A stretch of DNA of 64,000 bases from Acidimicrobiales bacterium. GTDB lineage: Bacteria; Actinomycetota; Acidimicrobiia; Acidimicrobiales; Acidimicrobilacustridaceae. The translations under genes and the position numbers were made by a program. Shown here piece by piece: positions 19,124 through 26,390 of this stretch (the first letter of the stretch is position 1; the number at the start of each line of letters is the position of its first letter). Location: the NCBI GenBank assembly GCA_030830565.1, contig JAURMR010000035.1, forward strand, positions 1 to 64,000, given 5' to 3'. The notes below the pieces were generated by a model. That model was not told the DNA's origin. It searched no databases and saw only the letters and a program-made list of their open reading frames with translations.

Positions 19124-20257
19124 TCAGTCCCAGACCGCTGACACCGATGCCCGGAACTGGTCGTAGGTCCCCGCCGCAATCGCCGCCTGTGCCGCCTCCA
19201 TCAGGCGCAATAACCAGTGAACGTTGTGGATTGTGGTGAGGCGGGCCGCCGTTGGTTCACTCACCATGAGCAAATGGCGCAAGTAGGCCCGAGACCATCG
19301 AGAACAGGCCTCACAGGTACACCCTGGCTCAAGTGGCTCGGGGTCATCAGCGAACTTGGCATTGCGCAGGTTCATCCGTCCGAAGGAGGTCAGGATCGTT
19401 CCGTGACGAGCCAAACGGGTGGGCAGCACACAATCGAACATGTCAACACCGAGAGCGACCGCTTCAACGATGCTCGTCGGATCTCCGACTCCCATGAGGT
19501 AGCGAGGCCGATCCTTTGGAAGCACCTCGGTCACTGCTGCGAGCGCCGGGAGCATTTCATCTCGGGTTTCCCCCACCGACAGTCCGCCGATGCCGTACCC
19601 ATCAAACCCGATCTCAAGCGTGCGTTCCGCGCTCTCGGTACGCATAGCAACGTCGATACCGCCCTGCACGATGCCGAACTGGGCCTGTGGTGAGCCTTCG
19701 GCGCGAGCAGGTGCATGCGCGGCTTTGGCACGACCAGCCCATAACACCGAACGTTCAAGAGCTGCTCGCACGATCGCTTCAGAGGAAGGGAGGGGTGGAC
19801 ACACATCGAGCACCATCTGAATATCGGAACCCAACTTCTGTTGAACTTCGACGCTGCCCTCTGGACTCAGGTGGTGATAACTGCCGTCGTAGGTCGACTT
19901 AAACGTTGCGCCTTCGTCGTTGACCTTGGGCTCAAGCGAAAAGATTTGGAATCCGCCAGAGTCGGTCAACACGTGACCGTGCCAATCAGCAAAACCGTGA
20001 AGACCACCAAATCGATGAATCAGATCGGCACCTGGCTTCAACATTAGGTGGTAGGTGTTGCCGAGGATGACCTCTGCCCCAAGCTTTTCAAGATCAGCTG
20101 ATGTCAGCGTTCGTACCGCAGCACGTGTACCGACGGGCATGAAACACGGTGTGCGAAATGATCCACGAGACGTATGAACGACACCGGTTCGAGCAAGCCC
20201 GTCGGTTGCGTCAACCTGAAGTCGGAGGACGGTTTCAGTTGCGTTGGTGCTCAACAC
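19124..20257 (-). CDS. tgt: tRNA-guanine transglycosylase
   Basis: 377 residues from GTG, preceded by GGAG. It exchanges guanine-34 of GUN anticodons for preQ1 (queuosine pathway). Seen: general-acid Asp region LTDSGGFQIFSL, GGIDVAMR, GGLSVGE, nucleophile region GVDMFDCVLPTRLARHGT, and the zinc site CTCEACSRWSRAYLRHLL near the C-terminus. queA lies about 400 bases upstream on the same strand, separated by ppnP on the other strand. No preQ1-synthesis genes (queC-F) are in the window. Confidence 0.96.
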   Translation of the reverse strand: MLSTNATETVLRLQVDATDGLARTGVVHTSRGSFRTPCFMPVGTRAAVRTLTSADLEKLGAEVILGNTYHLMLKPGADLIHRFGGLHGFADWHGHVLTDSGGFQIFSLEPKVNDEGATFKSTYDGSYHHLSPEGSVEVQQKLGSDIQMVLDVCPPLPSSEAIVRAALERSVLWAGRAKAAHAPARAEGSPQAQFGIVQGGIDVAMRTESAERTLEIGFDGYGIGGLSVGETRDEMLPALAAVTEVLPKDRPRYLMGVGDPTSIVEAVALGVDMFDCVLPTRLARHGTILTSFGRMNLRNAKFADDPEPLEPGCTCEACSRWSRAYLRHLLMVSEPTAARLTTIHNVHWLLRLMEAAQAAIAAGTYDQFRASVSAVWD

Positions 20258-20326
20258 GGCTCCAGTGGCGTCAGAAAAAATTTGGAAGTGGGCTCCATGT
20301 CACCACAACTGGCCCGCTAGGAGCGT

Positions 20327-20332
20327 TATCGT
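20327..20332 (+). promoter_or_regulatory. -10 box (TATCGT) of ppnP, leaderless type
   Basis: TATCGT, seven-base spacer, then the ppnP ATG on the plus strand. Confidence 0.45.
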
Positions 20333-20339
20333 CGACGAC

Positions 20340-20627
20340 ATGTCAGACACCTCCCACAACACCTACTTCGAAGGTGGCGTCCAAAGCCTCGGCTTCGAAA
20401 CCGCAGCAGGCCGCGCCACCGTCGGAGTGATCGCCCCCGGAACCTACGACTTCACTACCGATGCGTCCGAACGCATGACGGTGGTCGCAGGTGTCCTTGA
20501 GGCAATCGTCGATGGTGAAAGCGACTGGGAGATCTACCCCAAGGGTTCGGGTTTCGAAGTTCCCGCTTCAAGCCACTTTCAAGTACGAGCAGATTCCCCT
20601 GCCGCGTACTTGTGTGAATTTCTTTGA
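20340..20627 (+). CDS. ppnP: Pyrimidine/purine nucleoside phosphorylase PpnP (DUF1255)
   Basis: 95 residues. A single cupin domain of the PpnP/YaiE family: YFEGGVQSLGFE at the N-terminus, VGVIAPGTYDFTTDASERMTV in the middle and GSGFEVPASSHFQVR near the end, then YLCEF. The family phosphorolyses several nucleosides. The start is chosen at MSDTSHN because the family begins there and a TATCGT box is seven bases upstream. It is the only plus-strand gene in the first 26 kb, between tgt and queA. Confidence 0.9.
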   Translation: MSDTSHNTYFEGGVQSLGFETAAGRATVGVIAPGTYDFTTDASERMTVVAGVLEAIVDGESDWEIYPKGSGFEVPASSHFQVRADSPAAYLCEFL

Positions 20628-20653
20628 GCCAGTCCTGACGCATCAGCGTCACT

Positions 20654-21694
20654 TCAGTGACGCGTTAACAACATCGCGTCGCCAAAAGACAGGAAGCGGT
20701 AGCCGTCGCGCAACGCGTCGGAGTAAAGGTCGCGCCAACGAGGCCCGATGAATGCATCGATCATCACGATGAGCGATGACTTTGGAAGATGAAAGTTCGT
20801 CATCATCCGATCAACGATGGCGAAGTCATACTCGCCATGGATAAACAGTTCCGTCCGGCCATCATTCGTTCCCAGCGCTGCAGCACTTTCTAAAGCGCGC
20901 ACCGCTGTGGTTCCGATAGCAACAACGCGCCCGCCATTCGCTTTCGTTTGCGCGCACGCGTCGAGCGTTGATTGCGGCACCCGAAAGTATTCGCCGTGCA
21001 TGACATGGTCTTCGATTTGGTCAGTCGCAATGGGTCGGAACGTGCCCAACCCAACAACTAACTCGACATCGGCCCGAGTGATGCCGCGCTCGGCGCAACG
21101 AGCCAGAACCTCTGGGGTCAGATGCAGACCCGCCGTCGGAGCGGCAGCCGAAGCGGGCCGCTGGGAAAAGACAGTTTGATAGCGCTCCTGTTCGGCCAGC
21201 ACTTCGGTGATGTAAGGCGGTAACGGCATCACACCAAAGTGTTCGAGAGCATCAAGCAACGGACCATCGACATCGATTGTGACCGCCCGTCGACCCTCGC
21301 CAAGGTCGTCGCCAATAACAACTTCGAGGCCATTGCCCTCTGCGGGACGAACGATCGTCCCCGGCGGAAGCTTCCTTCCCGGCCGAACCAATGCTTCCCA
21401 TCGGGACTGACCACTGTCAGACAGTGAGCCACCATCGAGCCGCTCAAGCAAAAGCACTTCAACAGCAGCGCCGGTCTCTTTGCGCAGCGCAAGTCGAGCT
21501 GGAAGAACGCGAGTGGTGTTGAGAACGAGGAGATCTCCTGGCTCGAGAAGATCGGGAAGATTGCGGACGATGTGATTCGTCGGAGGATTTCCAGCGCCTT
21601 GATCAACGAGCAGTCGCGCCGCATCGCGCTCGGCGAGGGGGTGCTGCGCGATTGCCGATTCAGGCAGTTCGTAATCGAAGGCAGCGGTTTCCAT
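20654..21694 (-). CDS. queA: S-adenosylmethionine:tRNA ribosyltransferase-isomerase
   Basis: 346 residues. It adds the epoxycyclopentane moiety from SAM to preQ1-tRNA to make epoxyqueuosine. Family motifs: N-terminal FDYELPESAIAQHPL, GDLLVLNTTRVLPARL, the GLHLTPEVL segment, VGLGTFRPI, and near the C-terminus TNFHLPKSSLIVMIDAF followed by YRFLSFGDAML. It pairs functionally with tgt downstream; their transcription is likely separate because ppnP lies between on the other strand. Confidence 0.96.
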   Translation of the reverse strand: METAAFDYELPESAIAQHPLAERDAARLLVDQGAGNPPTNHIVRNLPDLLEPGDLLVLNTTRVLPARLALRKETGAAVEVLLLERLDGGSLSDSGQSRWEALVRPGRKLPPGTIVRPAEGNGLEVVIGDDLGEGRRAVTIDVDGPLLDALEHFGVMPLPPYITEVLAEQERYQTVFSQRPASAAAPTAGLHLTPEVLARCAERGITRADVELVVGLGTFRPIATDQIEDHVMHGEYFRVPQSTLDACAQTKANGGRVVAIGTTAVRALESAAALGTNDGRTELFIHGEYDFAIVDRMMTNFHLPKSSLIVMIDAFIGPRWRDLYSDALRDGYRFLSFGDAMLLTRH

Positions 21695-21703
21695 AGCGGG
21701 ATG

Positions 21704-21709
21704 AGGCTA
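21704..21709 (-). promoter_or_regulatory. -10-like box (TAGCCT) of queA
   Basis: TAGCCT on the minus strand, nine-base spacer, ATG. The short leader leaves no room for a preQ1 riboswitch. Confidence 0.35.
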
Positions 21710-21723
21710 GAGCCTGACGAGTG

Positions 21724-22395
21724 TCAGGTTATTTCGACTGGCGGTTCACTCGTTGCAAGTACCGCCAACGCTCCTGTCAACAGAACACTCGCAACCAACA
21801 GTGGCCATCCGGCTCCGAAGCGGGTGAGGAATGCGCCAAAAATCGCTCCGACAAAGAAGATCACGATTGATCCTGATCTCCGCAGCCAGTGATGGTTATC
21901 GCCACCCACCACTTTCAATTCCGATAGCAAGCCCGTGAATGTCACCGTCATCAAGTTTGTTGCGACATCGGCAATTCCATGCCGACGCATCAGCGCATTC
22001 TGAATTCCCATCGCGCACGCCAAGAGGCTCACCACAACGTCACGACCCGTTCCCACCGGGCCTGCGTCGATCGCAAAAGCGAGGACCATCGCACTCACAA
22101 CAAGCACCAGTTCCACTGAGAAGCCAATCTTCCGCTCGAGTCTCTTGTCGGAACCACGCATCAGAAGCCCGCCGAGAAGTGCACCGCAAGCAAACGCCAA
22201 AATCGCCGCGAGGTAGCGCAACGGTGTTGCGTCACCAATTTGCTGGCCCGTTCCGATTCGAAACGCCAACAACAAGATGTTGCCGGTCATGATCTCAGCG
22301 AAGACGCCACCGAGTGCCAGGAAACACGCGGCATCGATGAGCCCGCACACCGCGGCGATCAGCAGGAGTCCACTGAGATAGGACGGTCGTCGCAT
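21724..22395 (-). CDS. YoaK/DUF1275 family membrane protein
   Basis: 223 residues, about six hydrophobic segments. The DUF1275 pattern is seen: AAVCGLIDAACFLALGGVFAE near residue 15, MTGNILLLAFRIG, a middle MGIQNALMRRH and DVATNLMTVTFTGLLS. The family is broadly distributed; the substrate or role is unknown. A TACGCT box eight bases before the ATG suggests its own promoter. It lies between ruvB and queA. Confidence 0.85.
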   Translation of the reverse strand: MRRPSYLSGLLLIAAVCGLIDAACFLALGGVFAEIMTGNILLLAFRIGTGQQIGDATPLRYLAAILAFACGALLGGLLMRGSDKRLERKIGFSVELVLVVSAMVLAFAIDAGPVGTGRDVVVSLLACAMGIQNALMRRHGIADVATNLMTVTFTGLLSELKVVGGDNHHWLRRSGSIVIFFVGAIFGAFLTRFGAGWPLLVASVLLTGALAVLATSEPPVEIT

Positions 22396-22403
22396 TGGTG
22401 GTG

Positions 22404-22409
22404 AGCGTA
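22404..22409 (-). promoter_or_regulatory. -10 box (TACGCT) of the DUF1275 gene
   Basis: TACGCT on the minus strand, eight-base spacer, ATG; no Shine-Dalgarno. Confidence 0.45.
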
Positions 22410-22446
22410 CCGTTCACCCACCTTGCTGCCCGAGTGGATGCACGAA

Positions 22447-23532
22447 TTAGGACTCGAACAAGCTCCGGGAAGGATCGGCGGTGAGTGGCGCACTGGCCGG
22501 AGCAACCATGCCGAGGTGAGCCCAGGCAGCGGGTGTTGCCACGCGTCCACGCGGCGTGCGCATCAACAAACCCTGCTGAATGAGGAAGGGTTCGTAGACA
22601 TCTTCCACGGTTTCTTCCGCTTCGCCAACGCTGATCGCAAGCGTGCCAAGCCCGACAGGTCCACCACCGAACTTCTGACACAGATTTGTGAGTACGGCGC
22701 GATCGACTTTGTCGAGACCAAGGTCGTCGACACCGAAAACTGCGAGGCCTTCGTGCGCAGTTGCTTGGTCGATCCGGCCATCTCCCCGAACTTCTGCAAA
22801 ATCGCGAACACGACGGAGGAGCCGGTTGGCGATACGGGGCGTTCCGCGGGCGCGACGCGCGATTTCAGATGCGCCGCCATCGTCGATGCCGATTCCGAGG
22901 ATGCCGGCCGCACGAGAAACGATCGATTGAAGTTCGTCGGCGTCGTAGTAGTCGAGCCGGGCAACAAGCCCGAATCTGTCGCGTAAAGGGCCAGTGATAA
23001 GTCCCGTACGAGTCGTTGCACCGACAAGTGTGAATCGCGGAAGGTCGAGTCGAATCGAGCGCGCTGCCGGACCTTTGCCCAAGACAATGTCGAGTTGGAA
23101 GTCCTCCATCGCGGGGTAGAGAACTTCTTCCACGTTTCGACTGAGGCGATGGATTTCATCGATGAACAAAACATCGCCCTCGCCCAAACGCGTGAGGATC
23201 GCCGCAAGGTCGCCGGCGCGATCGAGCGCGGGACCAGACGTGACATGCAGACCGACCTGAAGTTCGGCGGCCACGATTCCGGCCAACGTGGTCTTGCCAA
23301 GCCCTGGAGGACCAGCGAACAGAAGGTGATCGACCGCTTGCTCGCGGCGACGCGCTGCTTCGAGGATGATCCCGAGGTGTTCTTTCAGTTCACGCTGACC
23401 AACAAAGTCGTCGAGGTGACGAGGGCGCAATCCGCCTTCTTCGCCGATGAGGTCGGCACCAGAAGGACGATCGGAGAGAACCGGCTCAACATCATCGGGA
23501 GTCGGTTCAGGCGAAAGGAGTTCGTCTCGCAT
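22447..23532 (-). CDS. ruvB: Holliday junction branch migration ATPase RuvB
   Basis: 361 residues. AAA+ motor of the RuvABC resolvasome. Visible: N-terminal [19 protein letters not shown], Walker [12 protein letters not shown] near residue 78, Walker [12 protein letters not shown] near 128, sensor 1 VGATTRTG near 175, and the C-terminal winged helix ([20 protein letters not shown]). The start overlaps the ruvA stop, so ruvC-ruvA-ruvB is a coupled operon. Confidence 0.97.
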   Translation of the reverse strand: MRDELLSPEPTPDDVEPVLSDRPSGADLIGEEGGLRPRHLDDFVGQRELKEHLGIILEAARRREQAVDHLLFAGPPGLGKTTLAGIVAAELQVGLHVTSGPALDRAGDLAAILTRLGEGDVLFIDEIHRLSRNVEEVLYPAMEDFQLDIVLGKGPAARSIRLDLPRFTLVGATTRTGLITGPLRDRFGLVARLDYYDADELQSIVSRAAGILGIGIDDGGASEIARRARGTPRIANRLLRRVRDFAEVRGDGRIDQATAHEGLAVFGVDDLGLDKVDRAVLTNLCQKFGGGPVGLGTLAISVGEAEETVEDVYEPFLIQQGLLMRTPRGRVATPAAWAHLGMVAPASAPLTADPSRSLFES

Positions 23533-24134
23533 CAGGCGGCCAATCGTTGCAGAGCAAGACGCAGCAATTCAGCAGTGTCGTTTGAATCGGGAAGTTCCTT
23601 GACCGCTTCGGCAACCTCGTCGGGACCATAGCCAAGTTCGGCGAGGGCGGATCGGACATCGCCGAGAGAGGACGAACCCGACACATTGCCGTCGGCCGAA
23701 ACCGATGTCGCTCCAAGATCGAGACCAGGGATATCAAGTTTCGATTTCAGTTCGATGAGAAGCCGCGCTGCCGTCTTCTTGCCAACGCCGGGAACCAGAC
23801 ACAACGCATCGATGTCGTCGTTTGCGAGCACCCGAACCAATGAGGCCGGCGGATGGACACTCATAATTCCCAAAGCGAGTGCGGGACCAACACCGTGGGC
23901 AGACAGCAATGCTTCGAACACCATCCGTTGTTCGGAAGAGGTGAATCCGTAGAGGGTTTCGGCGTCTTCACGGCGGTGATGGTGCGTATGCAGGAAGACT
24001 TCGGAACCAGTTTCGCCAAGCGATGCTGCCGTTGATGGCGAAACAATGACTCGGTAACCAATTCCCGAAACTTCAACAAGAACTTCGCCCGATGGCAAAC
24101 GTTCAAGCAACGTGCCTCGAACTGAGCCGATCAT
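23532..24134 (-). CDS. ruvA: Holliday junction DNA-binding protein RuvA
   Basis: 200 residues from the ATG that overlaps the ruvC stop as ATGA; longer readings run into ruvC. N-terminal OB fold [20 protein letters not shown] and [10 protein letters not shown], HhH motifs around [16 protein letters not shown] and [18 protein letters not shown], and a C-terminal RuvB-binding domain [20 protein letters not shown]. It tetramerises on four-way junctions and loads RuvB. Confidence 0.96.
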   Translation of the reverse strand: MIGSVRGTLLERLPSGEVLVEVSGIGYRVIVSPSTAASLGETGSEVFLHTHHHRREDAETLYGFTSSEQRMVFEALLSAHGVGPALALGIMSVHPPASLVRVLANDDIDALCLVPGVGKKTAARLLIELKSKLDIPGLDLGATSVSADGNVSGSSSLGDVRSALAELGYGPDEVAEAVKELPDSNDTAELLRLALQRLAA

Positions 24135-24649
24135 TTCGCGCCCGCCTTCGAAACCGCTCTGTTCGCAGCGGCACGCATCGGGGCCATTGCGATATGACAC
24201 AAAGCAAGCGCTGCAGCGTCGGCCGCGTCGAACGGATGCGGTGGTTCCGCAAGGCCAAGGAGCGTCTGGACCATTTGCTGCATCTGCACCTTGTCGGCAT
24301 TGCCCCAACCAGCGACCGCAGACTTGACCTCGTTCGGCGAATACTGGACGACCTCGCAACCAGCGTTTACCGCTTCGACCATGGCAATCCCACTGGCCTG
24401 ACCAACCGACATTGCCGTACTTACGTTCACTTGGAACAAAACTCGCTCAACTGCCATAGCCGTCGGCGGAAACTCGGCGAGCAAACCACGAAGTTCCAAT
24501 TGAAGTTCGGCTAACCGAAGGTGCACTTCGTCGGAAGGCGAGGTGCGGATCACGCCCAATGCAACCGCCCGCGGCGACGCCCCATCGCGCACCTCAAGCA
24601 CGCAATACCCACACCGGGTCAGCCCAGGGTCAATCCCCACTACGAACAT
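24131..24649 (-). CDS. ruvC: Crossover junction endodeoxyribonuclease RuvC
   Basis: 172 residues. RNase H-fold resolvase. Acidic catalytic residues are seen: Asp7 in GIDPGLTRCGY, Glu68 in AVERVLFQ, and late Asp residues in DAADAAALALCH. It nicks Holliday junctions processed by RuvAB. First gene of ruvCAB, with a TAGATT box seven bases before the ATG. No yebC gene precedes it, unlike in many actinobacteria. Confidence 0.96.
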   Translation of the reverse strand: MFVVGIDPGLTRCGYCVLEVRDGASPRAVALGVIRTSPSDEVHLRLAELQLELRGLLAEFPPTAMAVERVLFQVNVSTAMSVGQASGIAMVEAVNAGCEVVQYSPNEVKSAVAGWGNADKVQMQQMVQTLLGLAEPPHPFDAADAAALALCHIAMAPMRAAANRAVSKAGAK

Positions 24650-24656
24650 GCGTACG

Positions 24657-24662
24657 AATCTA
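24657..24662 (-). promoter_or_regulatory. -10 box (TAGATT) of ruvCAB, leaderless type
   Basis: TAGATT on the minus strand, seven-base spacer, then the ruvC ATG; no Shine-Dalgarno. Confidence 0.5.
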
Positions 24663-24702
24663 TCCGTTCAGGCTCCGCAATCGATGCACCCGGAAAATGT
24701 GA

Positions 24703-24727
24703 GAACCCCGGCTCGATGCCGGGGTTC
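24703..24727 (-). terminator. Strong hairpin, likely intrinsic terminator downstream of the SDR gene
   Basis: A perfect 10-bp GC-rich stem (GAACCCCGGC/GCCGGGGTTC) with a 5-base loop. On the minus strand it is followed after a short gap by TTTTCC, so it best terminates transcripts from the SDR gene before the ruvC promoter. The T-run is short and offset by a few bases. Confidence 0.6.
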
Positions 24728-24734
24728 CCACAAC

Positions 24735-24868
24735 TGCCTCAACAGATGAGGCACGACCGAGAGGTCGGCCGTCTGCACCGGCGGGTGGCGCCGAGAGGAG
24801 GGCATCCACGCGCAGCGGGGCGAGCATGGATGTGCCTCTCGGTGACAGGACCCGTCGGCGCTGACGGC
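24735..24868 (+). ncRNA. Candidate structured RNA, unclassified
   Basis: Non-coding spacer with nested perfect or near-perfect stems: 24735-24741 with 24747-24753 (7 bp, 5-base loop); 24754-24758 with 24763-24767 closing a GAGA loop; then a rod of 24768-24773 with 24863-24868, 24778-24786 with 24850-24858, 24791-24798 with 24835-24842, and 24802-24808 with 24827-24833. The two non-Watson-Crick pairs in the rod are G-U on plus but A-C on minus, and GAGA is a GNRA loop only on plus, so I favour plus. The hairpin at 24703-24727 with its T-run favours minus. No match to SRP RNA, tmRNA or RNase P signatures was recognised. Confidence 0.4.
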
Positions 24869-24874
24869 CTCAGA

Positions 24875-25654
24875 TCACTTCGGGCCGAGACGAGCTCCAC
24901 CGTCGACGCGAATGGTCTGAGCGTTCATGTACGAGTTCGTTACGAGCTCAAGCACCATTGCGGCGAGTTCGCTGGAGTAACCAAGACGCTTGGGGAAGAG
25001 AACATCCTTCGAGAGGTTCGCCTTGAATGCTTCGCTGCCTTCACCTTCGCCATAGATCGGCGTGTCGATGAGACCAGGGGCAACGGTGTTCACACGGATT
25101 CCAACAACCGCGAGGTCGCGAGCAATCGGAAGGGTCATGCCAACAACGGCACCCTTCGATGCGGAGTAAGCGGCCTGACCGATCTGGCCGTCGAATGCAG
25201 CAACTGACGCCATGTTGACGATTGCGCCGCGCTCACCGTCGGCCGACACCGGCTCGGTACGACTCATGGCGGTGGCCACAAGGCGGATGCAATCGAATGT
25301 GCCAGTGAGATTGATGTCGATCACCTTGCGCCAGTAATCGAGGTTGAACGCTGAGTCATACGAGCCGTCTTTGCCGATTGTGCGGCTGGCGGCACCGATA
25401 CCCGCTGAGTTCACGAGGGCTCGAAGCGGACCCATTTCCTCGGCCATGCCAATAGCGGCCTTGATGTCATCGGAGCTGCACACGTCGACATGAGCAAATG
25501 CTCCACCGATTTCTGTCGCGAGTGCATTGCCCTTTTCGTCGTTGAGATCGGCGATGACGACCTTTGCTCCGCCTGCTGCGAGCTGACGTGCACATGCTTC
25601 ACCGATGCCGGAGGCGCCACCGGTGACGATTGCTGAGATTCCATTGATGTCCAT
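24875..25654 (-). CDS. Short-chain dehydrogenase (HSD10/3-hydroxyacyl-CoA dehydrogenase-like)
   Basis: 259 residues, classical SDR. TGGASGIGEA at residues 12-21 for NAD(P), an Asp at the end of beta-2 (VVIADLN) that favours NAD, NSAG near residue 90, catalytic YSASK near 160, and PGLIDTPIYGEG after it. The sequence resembles type-2 3-hydroxyacyl-CoA dehydrogenases (HSD17B10-like), suggesting a beta-oxidation step; the true substrate is not determined. TATTCT lies seven bases before the ATG. Its 3' side holds the structured spacer and terminator. Confidence 0.85.
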   Translation of the reverse strand: MDINGISAIVTGGASGIGEACARQLAAGGAKVVIADLNDEKGNALATEIGGAFAHVDVCSSDDIKAAIGMAEEMGPLRALVNSAGIGAASRTIGKDGSYDSAFNLDYWRKVIDINLTGTFDCIRLVATAMSRTEPVSADGERGAIVNMASVAAFDGQIGQAAYSASKGAVVGMTLPIARDLAVVGIRVNTVAPGLIDTPIYGEGEGSEAFKANLSKDVLFPKRLGYSSELAAMVLELVTNSYMNAQTIRVDGGARLGPK

Positions 25655-25661
25655 GGTTCAG

Positions 25662-25667
25662 AGAATA
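25662..25667 (-). promoter_or_regulatory. -10 box (TATTCT) of the SDR gene
   Basis: TATTCT on the minus strand, seven-base spacer, ATG; leaderless type. Confidence 0.5.
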
Positions 25668-25712
25668 CGGGGAGCGGCCCGGTCACACCGCATTTCTGTC
25701 CACAACGTCAGA

Positions 25713-26261
25713 TCAGAAGAGCGAAAGCTGGTCGTCATCGGGGTAGACCCGAGAATCGTCCACGATGCCCTGCGCCGATTCCCCTGTTCCAAAGGTGTCG
25801 GGAGGACCGAGAGTGGTTGGCGGCTGAGAGCCAGCCGCTTCCCTCTGCGTGGTGGCCGCTTCGACGGCTAACCGATCGACGAGATCGTTCATGGGATCGC
25901 CCCCATGACCTTTCACCCAACGGAACGTGACATCACCACGACTCAGGACGAGATCAATGAATGGCTCCCAGAGATCTCGATTCGCAACAGGCTTGCGCTG
26001 TGAGTTCTTCCAGCCCCGACGCTTCCAGCCGTCGTGCCAACGGTCGCGAAAACAATGAACCACATAGGTCGAATCGCTAACGACCTCGAGAGGTCCCTGG
26101 TGCGATTTCACCGCTTCAAACGCCGCCATGATCTCCATGCGCTGATTCGTTGAATGCGCTTCGCCCCCACTCGCATAGCCACCATCGACGCGCGCCCAGG
26201 CCCAGCCACCAGGACCGGGGTTTCCGCTGCACGCGCCATCGGTATACACGACTGTTGTCAC
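25713..26261 (-). CDS. rnhA: Ribonuclease HI
   Basis: About 182 residues from a GTG giving VTTVVYTDGACSGNPGPGGW; an upstream ATG at 26300 is an alternative, and neither has a clear ribosome site. Catalytic residues: Asp in YTDGAC, Glu in MEIMAA, Asp in VSDSTYV and the late WVKGHGGDPMNDLVD with the fourth acidic residue. It cleaves RNA in RNA-DNA hybrids. The 45-residue C-terminal tail (Thr/Pro/Asp-rich, ending DDDQLSLF) is not part of the core fold; the QLSLF end resembles a beta-clamp-binding motif, which is inference. Confidence 0.9.
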   Translation of the reverse strand: MTTVVYTDGACSGNPGPGGWAWARVDGGYASGGEAHSTNQRMEIMAAFEAVKSHQGPLEVVSDSTYVVHCFRDRWHDGWKRRGWKNSQRKPVANRDLWEPFIDLVLSRGDVTFRWVKGHGGDPMNDLVDRLAVEAATTQREAAGSQPPTTLGPPDTFGTGESAQGIVDDSRVYPDDDQLSLF

Positions 26262-26390
26262 CAAACCAGCGTCCCACAGGTCAGAGCAGACAACCGACAT
26301 ACACAATTCACGCAAAATCACCAGCACTGCGGTCCGAAAACTGATCATTTCCGGGCATCATGGTGAGACACAACGACAGAAGGGCGACTC

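Noticed and set aside
21695-21723. preQ1 riboswitch before queA
   Set aside because: The space between queA and the DUF1275 stop is only 29 bases and no aptamer-like pairing is seen.
24650-24874. SRP RNA, tmRNA or RNase P RNA in the structured spacer
   Set aside because: The conserved SRP tetraloop region, tRNA-like TTCGA end and RNase P core sequences are absent.
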